Positions 1 to 7,232 of a stretch of DNA of 64,000 nt are shown here, piece by piece. The stretch covers positions 1 to 64,000 of the forward strand of contig JAFWSS010000259.1 in assembly GCA_017524385.1 (NCBI GenBank). The letters run 5' to 3'. Below the pieces are notes generated by a model that worked only from the letters and a program-made list of their open reading frames with translations, searched no databases and was not told the DNA's origin. The stretch's first letter is position 1. Each line of letters starts with the position of its first letter. The position numbers were made by a program, and so were the translations under genes. Source of the stretch: Prevotella sp. GTDB taxonomy: Bacteria; Bacteroidota; Bacteroidia; Bacteroidales; Bacteroidaceae.

Positions 1-393
1 TATAGTCACGAACACGCTATCATCCTGTACCCATAAATGCTCTACACGTCCACTGCCTTCTTGGTAAGGACCTTTTTCTCGGATACATGCCGTTTCCGGC
101 ATATCGACAGCAGAAAGGTAGTGGCTTGCAGAAAGTGGTGCCTCCCAATAATCACCGAAGCCCAGGTCGACACCTTTCGTCTCGGAGATATACACACTTC
201 CGATAAGTCCCAACACGGCCTCCATACCAATGAACAAGGCAGGAGTGATGGCAGCCAGCAACACTATCAACCGTTTGTGGCTCCAGTTTCTTCTTCGTAC
301 AATCCTCCACGCCACTACGGAACTAAGGAGTCCGAGTACAGCGGCGACGATCAAAGCAATGATGGCAAAAATGATAAGGGAAATAATCAGCAT
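1..393 (-). CDS. Membrane protein, C-terminus cut off by the window edge
   Basis: A minus-strand frame opens at the ATG at 391-393 and stays open to base 1, so about 131 residues are visible and the C-terminus lies outside the window. Residues 1-26 are almost wholly hydrophobic (LIISLIIFAIIALIVAAV), followed by a basic stretch (RIVRRRNW) and a second hydrophobic segment at about 45-68. The rest is hydrophilic, with a run reading GSGRVEHLWVQDDSVFVTI at the edge. A purine-rich GATGAAAAG lies just before the start. It is divergent from the operon starting at 424, with 30 bases between the two starts. I do not recognise the family; an inner-membrane protein with a soluble tail is all that can be said. 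Confidence 0.6.
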   Translation of the reverse strand, partial: MLIISLIIFAIIALIVAAVLGLLSSVVAWRIVRRRNWSHKRLIVLLAAITPALFIGMEAVLGLIGSVYISETKGVDLGFGDYWEAPLSASHYLSAVDMPETACIREKGPYQEGSGRVEHLWVQDDSVFVTI

Positions 394-423
394 CTTTTCA
401 TCTGTAATTTGTGGAGGTAAAAA

Positions 424-555
424 ATGGGATTGTATGACTGCTACCCTCTGCAATTCATCAATGAGGAGCGGGTGCAAGACAACATCAGGAAAAACGCCGC
501 ACAGTGGGAAGCCTTCATCAAGTTTCTTGAGACAAAGGGCAAATTGAGGAAATGA
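424..555 (+). CDS. Small 43-residue protein, coupled to the next gene
   Basis: A short frame beginning MGLYDCYPLQFINEERVQ and ending in a basic tail KGKLRK. Support comes from a strong ribosome site GGAGG five bases before the ATG, and from a 4-base ATGA overlap with the next start at 552, typical of co-translated genes. It has no signal peptide or membrane segment and looks like a mixed helix. No family is recognised. It could be a leader frame that feeds ribosomes into the secreted protein downstream. Confidence 0.5.
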   Translation: MGLYDCYPLQFINEERVQDNIRKNAAQWEAFIKFLETKGKLRK

Positions 556-1052
556 CATATTCCATAATGAACAGAATCTTTTCAACCATCATCTTGGCTC
601 TATGTAGTCTGTCTGCTATTGCCCAAGACGTGGACTTGCGGCTACTTGGCAAGGAACAATGTGACGAATATCTCGTCAGGATGGGCAGGGAAGCAACACG
701 GACGTTCGGCCCCGAATGGTATGACCAAGGCCCGCTGACACCACAAGTCAATGACTCCTTGTTCGTCTTCAAGGACGATTACGACATGCGTCCGAAGGTG
801 CAGAGAAACGTTGGGCGTCCTTATTATACCGTGAGACTGCTGTATGACGAGGCGGCAAGGAAGAGAATCTGGAGGGATCTCGCTTCGACAGTGTCGGTAT
901 GGGCTGACAACGGTGAACCCTCGGAGATTTTTTTCGGAAACAACCTCGGATATAATTTCCTCTTCCGTGGCTATCGGGAATGGGTGAAGGCCGGGGTTGA
1001 GAAGGAAGACTTCATGCGTTTACAAATATTACCGGAAGGTTACGTTTACTAA
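552..1052 (+). CDS. Secreted protein of unknown function, 166 residues
   Basis: The N-terminus (MNRIFSTIILALCSLSAIAQ) is a clear signal peptide with a likely cut after SAIAQ, so the mature protein is periplasmic or outside. The mature part is mixed and acidic, with no Cys pairs and no motif I can name. The start at 552 overlaps the stop of the 43-residue frame as ATGA; the ATG at 567 would be the alternative and gives the same mature protein. Transcription probably ends in the next 200 bases, before the regulator gene, which has its own promoter at 1157-1218. Confidence 0.65.
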   Translation: MTYSIMNRIFSTIILALCSLSAIAQDVDLRLLGKEQCDEYLVRMGREATRTFGPEWYDQGPLTPQVNDSLFVFKDDYDMRPKVQRNVGRPYYTVRLLYDEAARKRIWRDLASTVSVWADNGEPSEIFFGNNLGYNFLFRGYREWVKAGVEKEDFMRLQILPEGYVY

Positions 1053-1156
1053 ATCGTTCTTCAGAACACAAACCGTGCCTCCTTCCATCCAAGAAAACCG
1101 ATGGGAGGGTTGCACCTTTTTGGTCATTTGTATATCACTATGATTCAGTTATTTGT

Positions 1157-1218
1157 GATTTTGTGTAAAAATGTGAAATCGTTTTTCTTGGTACATAACG
1201 TTCTTTTTCCTACATTTG
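1157..1218 (+). promoter_or_regulatory. Shared 62-bp promoter/operator module, copy A
   Basis: It reads GATTTTGTGTAAAAATGTG then AAATCG, then TTG at 1188-1190, 20 bases, and TACATTTG at 1211-1218. The last two match the Bacteroidota -33 TTG and -7 TAnnTTTG. The upstream part (GATTT...AAATC, a loose dyad) is kept almost base for base in four other copies, at 8984, 14146, 15945 and 18134. It drives the TPR/LuxR-type regulator at 1301. Confidence 0.75.
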
Positions 1219-1300
1219 CAAGATGAAACATCACAAGATAGAGCGATAGACACGGATTGATGCTTCTGCAGTGGTAAAAAGCAAAACTCAAATTACATAT

Positions 1301-2995
1301 ATGAGTCTTGAAAGAGGATTCTCCAAGTGGATGTCGATGATGAGTCGCAACATCATCACCATCCTTCTTGCTCTCGTAGCCTGCACAAGGGATGGGGGCT
1401 ATGATGCACCCCTGGCAAAGGCAGACTCGTTGATGAACATAGCTCCCGACTCCGCACTTTACATCCTTGACACCCTGGAAGCATCATCCCAAGATTTCCC
1501 ACAAAGCACTCTCCGACGCTGGCAACTCCTTCGCCTCATGGCTCAGAACAAGTGCGACACTGTCTTTCGTTCCGACAGCCTCCAGCTTGTTCTCGCGAAT
1601 TACTACGACCACCACGGAACTCCCAATGAAAGGATGGCAGCATATTATTTGCTGGGGCGTACTTACAGCGATATGGGCGAGGTTCCTCGTGCTCTTCAGT
1701 GCTATCAGGATGCCGTGGCTTGTGCCGACACGGCTTCTCTTGAATGTGATTACAATACCCTTTTCCGCATCTATGGACAGATTGCCCTAATATATCGGTC
1801 GCAGTGCATACCAGGAGAGGAGTTGGCTGCATGGAATCAGTACTGCCGTTTTGCTTTGAAAAGTGGTGACATATATGGTTATATCCATGGAATGGAACTG
1901 ACGGTAGGTCCATATTATGATATGGGTGACACTGTCTCTTGTCTTCGTATTACAGAACGATGTCGAAAGGAATATTTGGAGCAAAGCATGCCAGAAAAGG
2001 CGGCAAGCGTGTATCCTACTGCCATCTATATTCATCTGCTTAATGCCAATTACGAAAAAGCAAGAGAAATGATGGCGATGTTTGAAGGAGAATCTTGTCT
2101 TTTCGACTCCTGTGGTAACATTAGTAAAGGAAGAGAATCTTATTACTACAGCAAAGGCCTTTACTATTTGGGGATTCATCAAATTGATTCAGCCGAGTTA
2201 TATTTCAGAAAATTGCAGAAAGTCCATCTCAACAAGGATTTTCAGGCGAACAAAGGTTTGTTGTCGCTATATCTTCATCTTAACAACAAAGACTCCATAT
2301 CGAAATATGCAGCACTCTATGAGAAGAGTGTCGATGACCTTTTAAGCGAAAATCAAGCCGAAGCCGTAGCGCAAGCAGCGGCATCCAACAAATATGGTCG
2401 TTTACAGAAAGAGTCCAAGGAGATGGCAGTCATTACCGAGAAGTCGAAATGGACATCAACAATGTTGCTTTTGCTCATCTTGGTTCTCATCTGTACGTTC
2501 ATGACACTTTCTCTTTTAGCCCTATGCGGTTTTTACGTCCTCAGAAACAGGAAGAACAAAGTCATCAATCAGAAAATCCGGGAGATTGAGTTGCTACAGA
2601 GCACCATTGTGCGAATGGAAGAAGGAAAAGAATCCCCCAATGACCATTTGGAAGAGTTTGAAGAAAGCGACATCGTCATCCATCTACGACAAAAGGCGGA
2701 AAAAAAGGAAAGCGCGAATGTGGCCGAATTGACCGACTTGAAGGATGCCGCCATCAAGCACATTCCCGTTTTCATCCAAACATTGGGCAACACCTCCTAT
2801 GAATTACAAAGACACGAAACCTACCTGTGCATTCTCATCAAGGCTGGATTCCGCCCGTCGGAGATAGCCATCTTGATGAATATGACACCCCAGAACATCA
2901 GCAACCTACGTGCGAGATTGAACAAGAAGATGTTCCATACCGACAATGGGGCAAAGGATTTCAACGAGAAAATTATCAATCTTACATCATCTTGA
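1301..2995 (+). CDS. Membrane TPR regulator with C-terminal LuxR-type helix-turn-helix
   Basis: From the ATG at 1301 the protein has a signal segment ending in a lipobox (LVAC, Cys about 28), about 350 residues of TPR-like helices (for example AAYYLLGRTYSDMGEVPRAL), a transmembrane segment near 385-412 rich in Leu/Ile, a coiled coil, and a C-terminal HTH (GFRPSEIAILMNMTPQNISN, then LRARLNKKMF). The layout is an outside sensor, membrane anchor and cytoplasmic DNA-binding domain. An upstream GTG (1271) and an ATG at 1331 are other possible starts. Its paralog lies at 14182-15876, and broken copies lie at 8909-8951 and 19643-19945. Its promoter shares the 62-bp module with its paralog and three effector-like genes, so self-regulation and regulon control are likely but inferred. 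Confidence 0.8.
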   Translation: MSLERGFSKWMSMMSRNIITILLALVACTRDGGYDAPLAKADSLMNIAPDSALYILDTLEASSQDFPQSTLRRWQLLRLMAQNKCDTVFRSDSLQLVLANYYDHHGTPNERMAAYYLLGRTYSDMGEVPRALQCYQDAVACADTASLECDYNTLFRIYGQIALIYRSQCIPGEELAAWNQYCRFALKSGDIYGYIHGMELTVGPYYDMGDTVSCLRITERCRKEYLEQSMPEKAASVYPTAIYIHLLNANYEKAREMMAMFEGESCLFDSCGNISKGRESYYYSKGLYYLGIHQIDSAELYFRKLQKVHLNKDFQANKGLLSLYLHLNNKDSISKYAALYEKSVDDLLSENQAEAVAQAAASNKYGRLQKESKEMAVITEKSKWTSTMLLLLILVLICTFMTLSLLALCGFYVLRNRKNKVINQKIREIELLQSTIVRMEEGKESPNDHLEEFEESDIVIHLRQKAEKKESANVAELTDLKDAAIKHIPVFIQTLGNTSYELQRHETYLCILIKAGFRPSEIAILMNMTPQNISNLRARLNKKMFHTDNGAKDFNEKIINLTSS

Positions 2996-3010
2996 CAAAC
3001 ATCAATAATT

Positions 3011-3715
3011 ATGAAACAGATACTTGTAGTGCTGCTCATTTCCTTCTTCTTGGCAATTTCAACAAATGCGCAGGAAGAAAGTGAAATCATCCCTGTAAAC
3101 TGGAAAGAAGTGAAGGAAGTGGCAGAGAAGGATCCTCAACGGATAAAAGAGCTTGTGTCGAGGATGGCTTCAAGTGAAATCGACACCACCATGACGTGGA
3201 ATGAACGAATATTGGCATATTACGGACAGTCATACCTCACGCCCTTTGATGAATTCACCAAAGGACGAAACCTGGATGAACTGTTTGAAGAAGGAAAATA
3301 TGAGGAATGCCTTTCCGGAGCAAAAGAGCTTCTCAAGGAAAATCCATTGAGCCTTGAAGCACTCTCCAATGCCGGATTGTCCATAAGCATGATGTTGGAA
3401 GACTCAACGCATCATTATAACGTGACCGAGAACGAAGTGAAGGAATATTTCACCCGAATGTTCATCATCTTCGCCACCATAGCCCGAACGGGCGACGGGA
3501 CGAGCGAACGGCCCTTCAGCGTGACGATGGTTTCCGACGAATACATGTTCATGCACTATCATCTCGACATATGGGAGTTTGAATCGCAGTACCTGACAAG
3601 CAACAAGTGCGACGGTTTCGACCTGAAAGAGCCGTCGGAAGAGTATCCGCGCAAACAGATATTCTTTGATGTCTCCCGTGTGATGGAAATAGAGAGAGAA
3701 ATGTTTCTAAAGTAA
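3011..3715 (+). CDS. Secreted DUF4919-like protein
   Basis: It starts 15 bases after the regulator and is likely in the same transcript. MKQILVVLLISFFLAISTNAQ is a signal peptide. The mature part contains TMTWNERILAYYGQSYLTP and a helical pair resembling a tetratricopeptide unit (YEECLSGAKELLKENPLSLE, then ALSNAGLS). This layout resembles the Bacteroidota DUF4919 family as I remember it; the function of that family is not known to me. A partner or substrate of the upstream regulator is possible from operon context only. Confidence 0.7.
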   Translation: MKQILVVLLISFFLAISTNAQEESEIIPVNWKEVKEVAEKDPQRIKELVSRMASSEIDTTMTWNERILAYYGQSYLTPFDEFTKGRNLDELFEEGKYEECLSGAKELLKENPLSLEALSNAGLSISMMLEDSTHHYNVTENEVKEYFTRMFIIFATIARTGDGTSERPFSVTMVSDEYMFMHYHLDIWEFESQYLTSNKCDGFDLKEPSEEYPRKQIFFDVSRVMEIEREMFLK

Positions 3716-3967
3716 AACCAGCCTTACACTTCAACTACTGCGGTTTCTTATGGGAAGACATTGTAAACATAATCCGTTAAACGATTGATATTTGTAAAGC
3801 AAAACAGCAAACCGGCATAAAGTCGCAAAATGTATTAGTTAACCGCACATTAATCTGTCAACGATTATTAGGGATAGTCAATTTCCTGAAGACAAAATTC
3901 TAAAAATCAAAATTATTTGTCGGTTTTCTTTTGAAATACAAAACATATTTGTATCATTGCAACCGAA

Positions 3968-4267
3968 ATGAGAATAGTATCACATAGACGATTAGTTGAG
4001 TTCTATAGTTCAGAAGGACATGGAGACGCCCAGGCTGCACTTGAACGATGGTATGACATCGCAGAAAAGGCAGAGTGGAAGAACCTGTCGGATATAAAGG
4101 CTGATTTCCCTTCGACAGACTACGTTGGAAACCAACATTATGTATTTGACATCAGAGGCAACAAATACCGGCTTGTGGTGGTCGTGAAGTTCACAATCGG
4201 GCATATATTCATTCGATTTGTGGGTACGCATAGTGAATACGACAAGATCGACGTTTCAACAATATAA
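3968..4267 (+). CDS. higB: HigB-family mRNA interferase toxin
   Basis: A 99-residue basic protein. Features of the HigB/RelE fold include the N-terminal RIVSHRRLVEFY, the central DYVGNQHYVFDIRGNKYRLV, and the C-terminal IFIRFVGTHSEYDKI; the GNKYRL and THxEYD elements are usual in HigB toxins. These toxins cut mRNA on the ribosome. The gene is followed 16 bases later by an XRE antitoxin, in the toxin-first order typical of higBA. A promoter is expected in the AT-rich stretch 3900-3965, where TATCATTG is a weak -7 match. Confidence 0.85.
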   Translation: MRIVSHRRLVEFYSSEGHGDAQAALERWYDIAEKAEWKNLSDIKADFPSTDYVGNQHYVFDIRGNKYRLVVVVKFTIGHIFIRFVGTHSEYDKIDVSTI

Positions 4268-4283
4268 TAAAGGAGGTACGAAT

Positions 4284-4646
4284 ATGGCAAAGATTACAAA
4301 AGAACAATATGAGTTCGCATTGGCGCGGATCGAGGAACTGTTGCCAATGGTGGATGACAACACGCCTGCCAACGACCGCAATGCCGTGGAGTTGACAATG
4401 ATGTCTGATGTCGTCATAGACTACGAAAAGGAGCACTATCCCATAGGCAGACCTACCGTAGCCCAGTTGATACAGCTTTCTCTGGATGAGAAGAAGATGA
4501 GCCAGAAACAATTGGCTGAAGAGATCGGGGTCAGTCCTTCACGAATCAGTGACTACGTTTCCGGCAGGGCTGAGCCTACGCTGAAAATCGCCCGTTTGCT
4601 CTGTGTCACTTTAGGAATAACACCGGCAGCAATGCTGGGAATTTGA
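4284..4646 (+). CDS. higA: HigA-family antitoxin with XRE DNA-binding domain
   Basis: The start is the ATG at 4284 because AAAGGAGG sits 6-7 bases before it; the frame is open further upstream inside higB but has no reason to start there. The 120-residue product has an acidic N-terminal half and a C-terminal helix-turn-helix (MSQKQLAEEIGVSPSRISDY, then VSGRAEPTLKIARLL). HigA proteins bind and silence HigB and repress the operon. The pairing with the toxin just upstream makes the call firm. Confidence 0.85.
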   Translation: MAKITKEQYEFALARIEELLPMVDDNTPANDRNAVELTMMSDVVIDYEKEHYPIGRPTVAQLIQLSLDEKKMSQKQLAEEIGVSPSRISDYVSGRAEPTLKIARLLCVTLGITPAAMLGI

Positions 4647-4658
4647 ATTGCAAACAAG

Positions 4659-4757
4659 ATGAAACAACAACGATATGCAGTCGTCGTGCTTTTTACACTG
4701 ATTATCGCCTCGGGTCTGACAAGTATCGGCGTGTCGTTCTTGTATATTTCATTATAA
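4659..4757 (+). CDS. Possible 32-residue single-pass membrane peptide
   Basis: A short frame 12 bases after higA reads MKQQRYAVVVLFTLIIASG and then LTSIGVSFLYISL. It is a basic N-terminus followed by one hydrophobic span, the usual form of tiny bacterial membrane peptides. There is no clear ribosome site (GCAAACAAG precedes the ATG), so translation would depend on readthrough from higA. It may be chance coding. Confidence 0.3.
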   Translation: MKQQRYAVVVLFTLIIASGLTSIGVSFLYISL

Positions 4758-4920
4758 ACATACATTTTTTATATCGGATGTGATGGAACATATCCTACGA
4801 TTTCGCCTGTAAGATATTTTGCCATCAGTTTATCTGTATCAAAAAAATCCATGAACAGAGCTATTCCAAACGGGGGGAGCAACCAAACGAAACCGATATA
4901 CTGAAGTAATGATTCTTCAC

Positions 4921-4989
4921 ATAATAGTTGCGAATGCAACCATTATCTCTACTATTGCGCCATAATAGTTGGATTTACAACTGTTATGG
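4921..4989. promoter_or_regulatory. Two tandem dyads with the same half-site, operator-like
   Basis: In the otherwise empty stretch 4758-5074, two inverted repeats share a half-site. The first is ATAATAGTTGC-GAAT-GCAACCATTAT at 4921-4946. The second is CCATAATAGTTG-6 bases-CAACTGTTATGG at 4960-4989. Their centres are about 41 bases apart. They lie 85-150 bases before a good promoter at 5075-5104. They look like binding sites of a dimeric regulator or two RNA hairpins; nothing else is seen in the stretch. Confidence 0.45.
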
Positions 4990-5074
4990 ATGTATATATC
5001 ATAATTTAATCGAGAAAAATTTTTATACACAAAGTGTATAATCAAAAAGTCATGAAAAAAAATTTAGAAAGTCA

Positions 5075-5104
5075 TTGTGGATTCAGAAAAATATTTTATC
5101 TTCG
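5075..5104 (+). promoter_or_regulatory. Bacteroidota-type promoter
   Basis: TTG at 5075-5077, 19 bases, then TATCTTCG at 5097-5104, close to the TTG-N19-TAnnTTTG pattern. It would start a transcript at about 5111 that runs through a 59-residue frame to the terminator at 5349-5390, and possibly on into the RNA ligase gene. Confidence 0.55.
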
Positions 5105-5142
5105 CGGCCGATTTGAGAATTAGCTACCTAATAACAGCAGCA

Positions 5143-5322
5143 ATGCAGATACTAAAATTCTACATATTAGCAGGATGGAACATTCAGGGCTCACGGTGCC
5201 TTGAGTGCGATACCTATATGCCCCTGTCAGGCATTGCGCTAACAAGCAACTTGCGCACAAAAACACTTGGACTACCCATGTCAGCACGAGGATGGAACGA
5301 CAGGTTCCTCCTGTGGAATTAA
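5143..5322 (+). CDS. Small 59-residue frame inside a leader transcript, unknown
   Basis: It runs from the ATG at 5143, the first one after the promoter, to 5322. The product begins MQILKFYILAGWNIQGSRC and contains two Cys (CLEC) and several Trp. No family is recognised. It sits between a promoter (5097-5104) and a terminator (5349-5390), so the about 280-nt RNA might be a stand-alone small gene, a regulatory leader of the RNA ligase gene 140 bases on, or a non-coding RNA in which this frame is chance. Confidence 0.3.
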   Translation: MQILKFYILAGWNIQGSRCLECDTYMPLSGIALTSNLRTKTLGLPMSARGWNDRFLLWN

Positions 5323-5348
5323 GCTGATAACACACACAAGCAATAAAG

Positions 5349-5390
5349 GTGGTTGGGAAGTCCGTTAAGCTTTCCAACCACTTCTTTTTT
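5349..5390 (+). terminator. Rho-independent terminator or attenuator
   Basis: GTGGTTGGGAAG and CTTTCCAACCAC form a 12-bp stem (one G-T pair) with a 9-base loop, followed by TTCTTTTTT. It lies between the small frame and the RNA ligase gene, so it either ends the small transcript or attenuates the ligase. Confidence 0.75.
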
Positions 5391-5525
5391 GTGCCGATCA
5401 CAAACGATGAAAAACGCTGACTTACCACCAGCCCAACTTCTCCTCACCGCTCGGCCTAAGGCACAAACCAAACAATCATCATTCATTAACCGCGCAGCGA
5501 TGCGCACAAAAGAGGAAAAGAAAAA

Positions 5526-6566
5526 ATGTTAGAATTCAAGAAGTACAGCTCCATCGAGAACTCCTTCAGCAAGGAGTTCATGGAGAGGGTCGTGGCAGAG
5601 ATGCCCGCCGACCTGGAATACGTGGTGCAGGAAAAGGTGCATGGCGCCAACACCAGCTTCCTCTGTGATGGAGAGAGCGTGAGGTTCGCCAAGCGTACGT
5701 CCTTGCTGGAGCAGGACGAGAAGTTCTACGACTATGCCGAACTGCTCGAGAGGTACAGGGACAGGGTCGTCGCCCTCACCAAGGAGGTGATGGGCAAGTA
5801 TTCCGACACAAGGAGCGTCAGCATCTTCGGTGAGATGTTTGGTGGCACTTATCCTCACAAGGAAGTTCAGCCCAACCGCAAGATGACAGCCATCCAGAAG
5901 GGTGTGTGCTACACTCCTGGGCATGAGTTTTACGCCTTCGATATCTATGTCATCGGCGACGGGGGCGGCAGGTACCTGCCTGTTGACGAGGCGAACGAAC
6001 TCTTCGAGAGATATGGGTTCTTCTATGCCAGGACACTGTTCAAGGGTACCCTGACCGAGTGCTTGAAGCATCCCAACGCTTTCCAGAGCAAGATTGCCGA
6101 ATGGCTGGGGCTGCCCGCCATCGAGGACAACATCTGCGAGGGCATCGTCATCAGGCCTGTCGTGCCGATGTATCTCAGGAACAACAGCAGGGTGCTCATC
6201 AAGAGCAAGAACGAACGGTTCGCTGAAAAGAAGAGCGTAAGGAAGCGCATCAAACTGTTTGCCGAACCTGTTCCCTACAGCGATGCGCTGAAGGCTCTCA
6301 TCCCCGAAGTGGAGGCCTACGTCACCGAGCAGCGTCTTGCCAACGTGGTCAGCCATATCGGCGAGGTGCACGTCCCCAAGGACTTCGGCAAGATTATGGG
6401 GCTGTTCTCCAAGGACGTGCTCGAGGACTTCCTGAAGGAGCACGGCGCTGAGTATGGCAACCTTGAGAAGAGCGAACAGAAACTGCTCAACAAGGAGTTG
6501 AACAAGCTCGCCACCGCGCTGGTGAAGAAGGTCTATATGAGCCAGGCCTACATAATCGACGAGTGA
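5526..6566 (+). CDS. RNA ligase of the T4 Rnl2 family
   Basis: A 346-residue ATP-dependent ligase that would seal RNA ends. Nucleotidyltransferase motif I is EKVHGAN with the adenylated Lys at residue 37 (T4 Rnl2 uses Lys35). Further motifs are FGEMFGG, EFYAFDIYV (motif IIIa), EGIVIRP (motif IV) and VLIKSKN (motif V). The C-terminal about 100 residues are helical, as in Rnl2. The start is the ATG at 5526 after AAAAGAAAAA. A metallophosphoesterase gene follows 67 bases downstream, and a large unknown protein follows that. This grouping suggests an RNA end-healing and sealing cassette, with the phosphoesterase as a possible end-trimming partner; that role is inferred. Confidence 0.88.
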   Translation: MLEFKKYSSIENSFSKEFMERVVAEMPADLEYVVQEKVHGANTSFLCDGESVRFAKRTSLLEQDEKFYDYAELLERYRDRVVALTKEVMGKYSDTRSVSIFGEMFGGTYPHKEVQPNRKMTAIQKGVCYTPGHEFYAFDIYVIGDGGGRYLPVDEANELFERYGFFYARTLFKGTLTECLKHPNAFQSKIAEWLGLPAIEDNICEGIVIRPVVPMYLRNNSRVLIKSKNERFAEKKSVRKRIKLFAEPVPYSDALKALIPEVEAYVTEQRLANVVSHIGEVHVPKDFGKIMGLFSKDVLEDFLKEHGAEYGNLEKSEQKLLNKELNKLATALVKKVYMSQAYIIDE

Positions 6567-6577
6567 AACAATCAACA

Positions 6578-6615
6578 GACTCTCTCCGTGCCCCGATAGG
6601 GGTATGGGGAGAGTC
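6578..6615 (+). other. Hairpin between RNA ligase and phosphoesterase genes
   Basis: GACTCTCTCC and GGGGAGAGTC form a near-perfect 10-bp stem around GTGCCCCGATAGGGGTAT, which can form its own CCCC/GGGG stem. It is not followed by a T run, so it is more likely a processing or stability element than a terminator. It overlaps the ATG at 6604, a reason to prefer the ATG at 6634 for the next gene. Confidence 0.45.
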
Positions 6616-6633
6616 ATAAAACAGAAAGAGAAA

Positions 6634-7218
6634 ATGAATTTCAAGTTTAATGCGGAACATACGTTTTTCACTTCCGACACGCATTTCAACCATGCGAACA
6701 TCATCAGGTTTTGCAACCGACCGTTCAGGAATGTCGATGAGATGAACGAGACGATAGTCGCCAATTGGAACAAGACGGTCGGAGAGAACGACACTGTCTT
6801 CCATCTCGGCGACTTCTGCCTGGGGGGCGCGACAGAGTGGACAAGGTTTCTCGACCGCTTGAACGGCAAGATATACCTCATCCTCGGCAACCACGACCTG
6901 AAAAACATCCGCCAGGGATTTCTCGGACGGTTCGAGCACGTGGCCATGCAGATGCGTATAGAGATAGGCAAGCGGAAAATCTACCTTTGCCACTATCCCT
7001 TCCTGTGCTTCGAAGGCGGCTACAAGGATGTGTGGCAACTGTTTGGCCATGTACACACCAGGAAGAGCAATACGGGAATAGATGCCGGAAGACTCCAGTA
7101 TCTGTATCCCACGCAATATGACGTGGGAGTGGACAATAATGAGTTCAAGCCCGTTGCGTATGAGCAGGTGAGGGCGAGAATTTTGAAACAGATTGAACAA
7201 TCAAAGAGTGAACAATAA
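6634..7218 (+). CDS. Calcineurin-like metallophosphoesterase
   Basis: A 194-residue enzyme with all five metal-binding motifs in order: SDTHFNH (DxH), LGDF (GD), LGNHD (GNHD), CHYP (H) and FGHVH (GHxH). These bind two metals for phosphomonoester or diester cleavage. The size and the SDTHFNHxNII opening match small stand-alone phosphoesterases of the YfcE/ligase-associated type. The ATG at 6634 is chosen over 6604 because the extra residues lie in a hairpin and look non-homologous. It sits between the RNA ligase and the 516-residue gene, suggesting RNA end processing; the substrate cannot be told from sequence. Confidence 0.85.
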   Translation: MNFKFNAEHTFFTSDTHFNHANIIRFCNRPFRNVDEMNETIVANWNKTVGENDTVFHLGDFCLGGATEWTRFLDRLNGKIYLILGNHDLKNIRQGFLGRFEHVAMQMRIEIGKRKIYLCHYPFLCFEGGYKDVWQLFGHVHTRKSNTGIDAGRLQYLYPTQYDVGVDNNEFKPVAYEQVRARILKQIEQSKSEQ

Positions 7219-7232
7219 AAAAGACAAGCACA

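Noticed and set aside
6604..6633. An earlier start for the phosphoesterase
   Set aside because: The extra ten residues sit in a hairpin and have no likeness to the family start.
5529..6971. A 480-codon open frame on the minus strand
   Set aside because: It lies opposite the RNA ligase and phosphoesterase genes, whose motifs are unmistakable. Its length comes from their codon bias.
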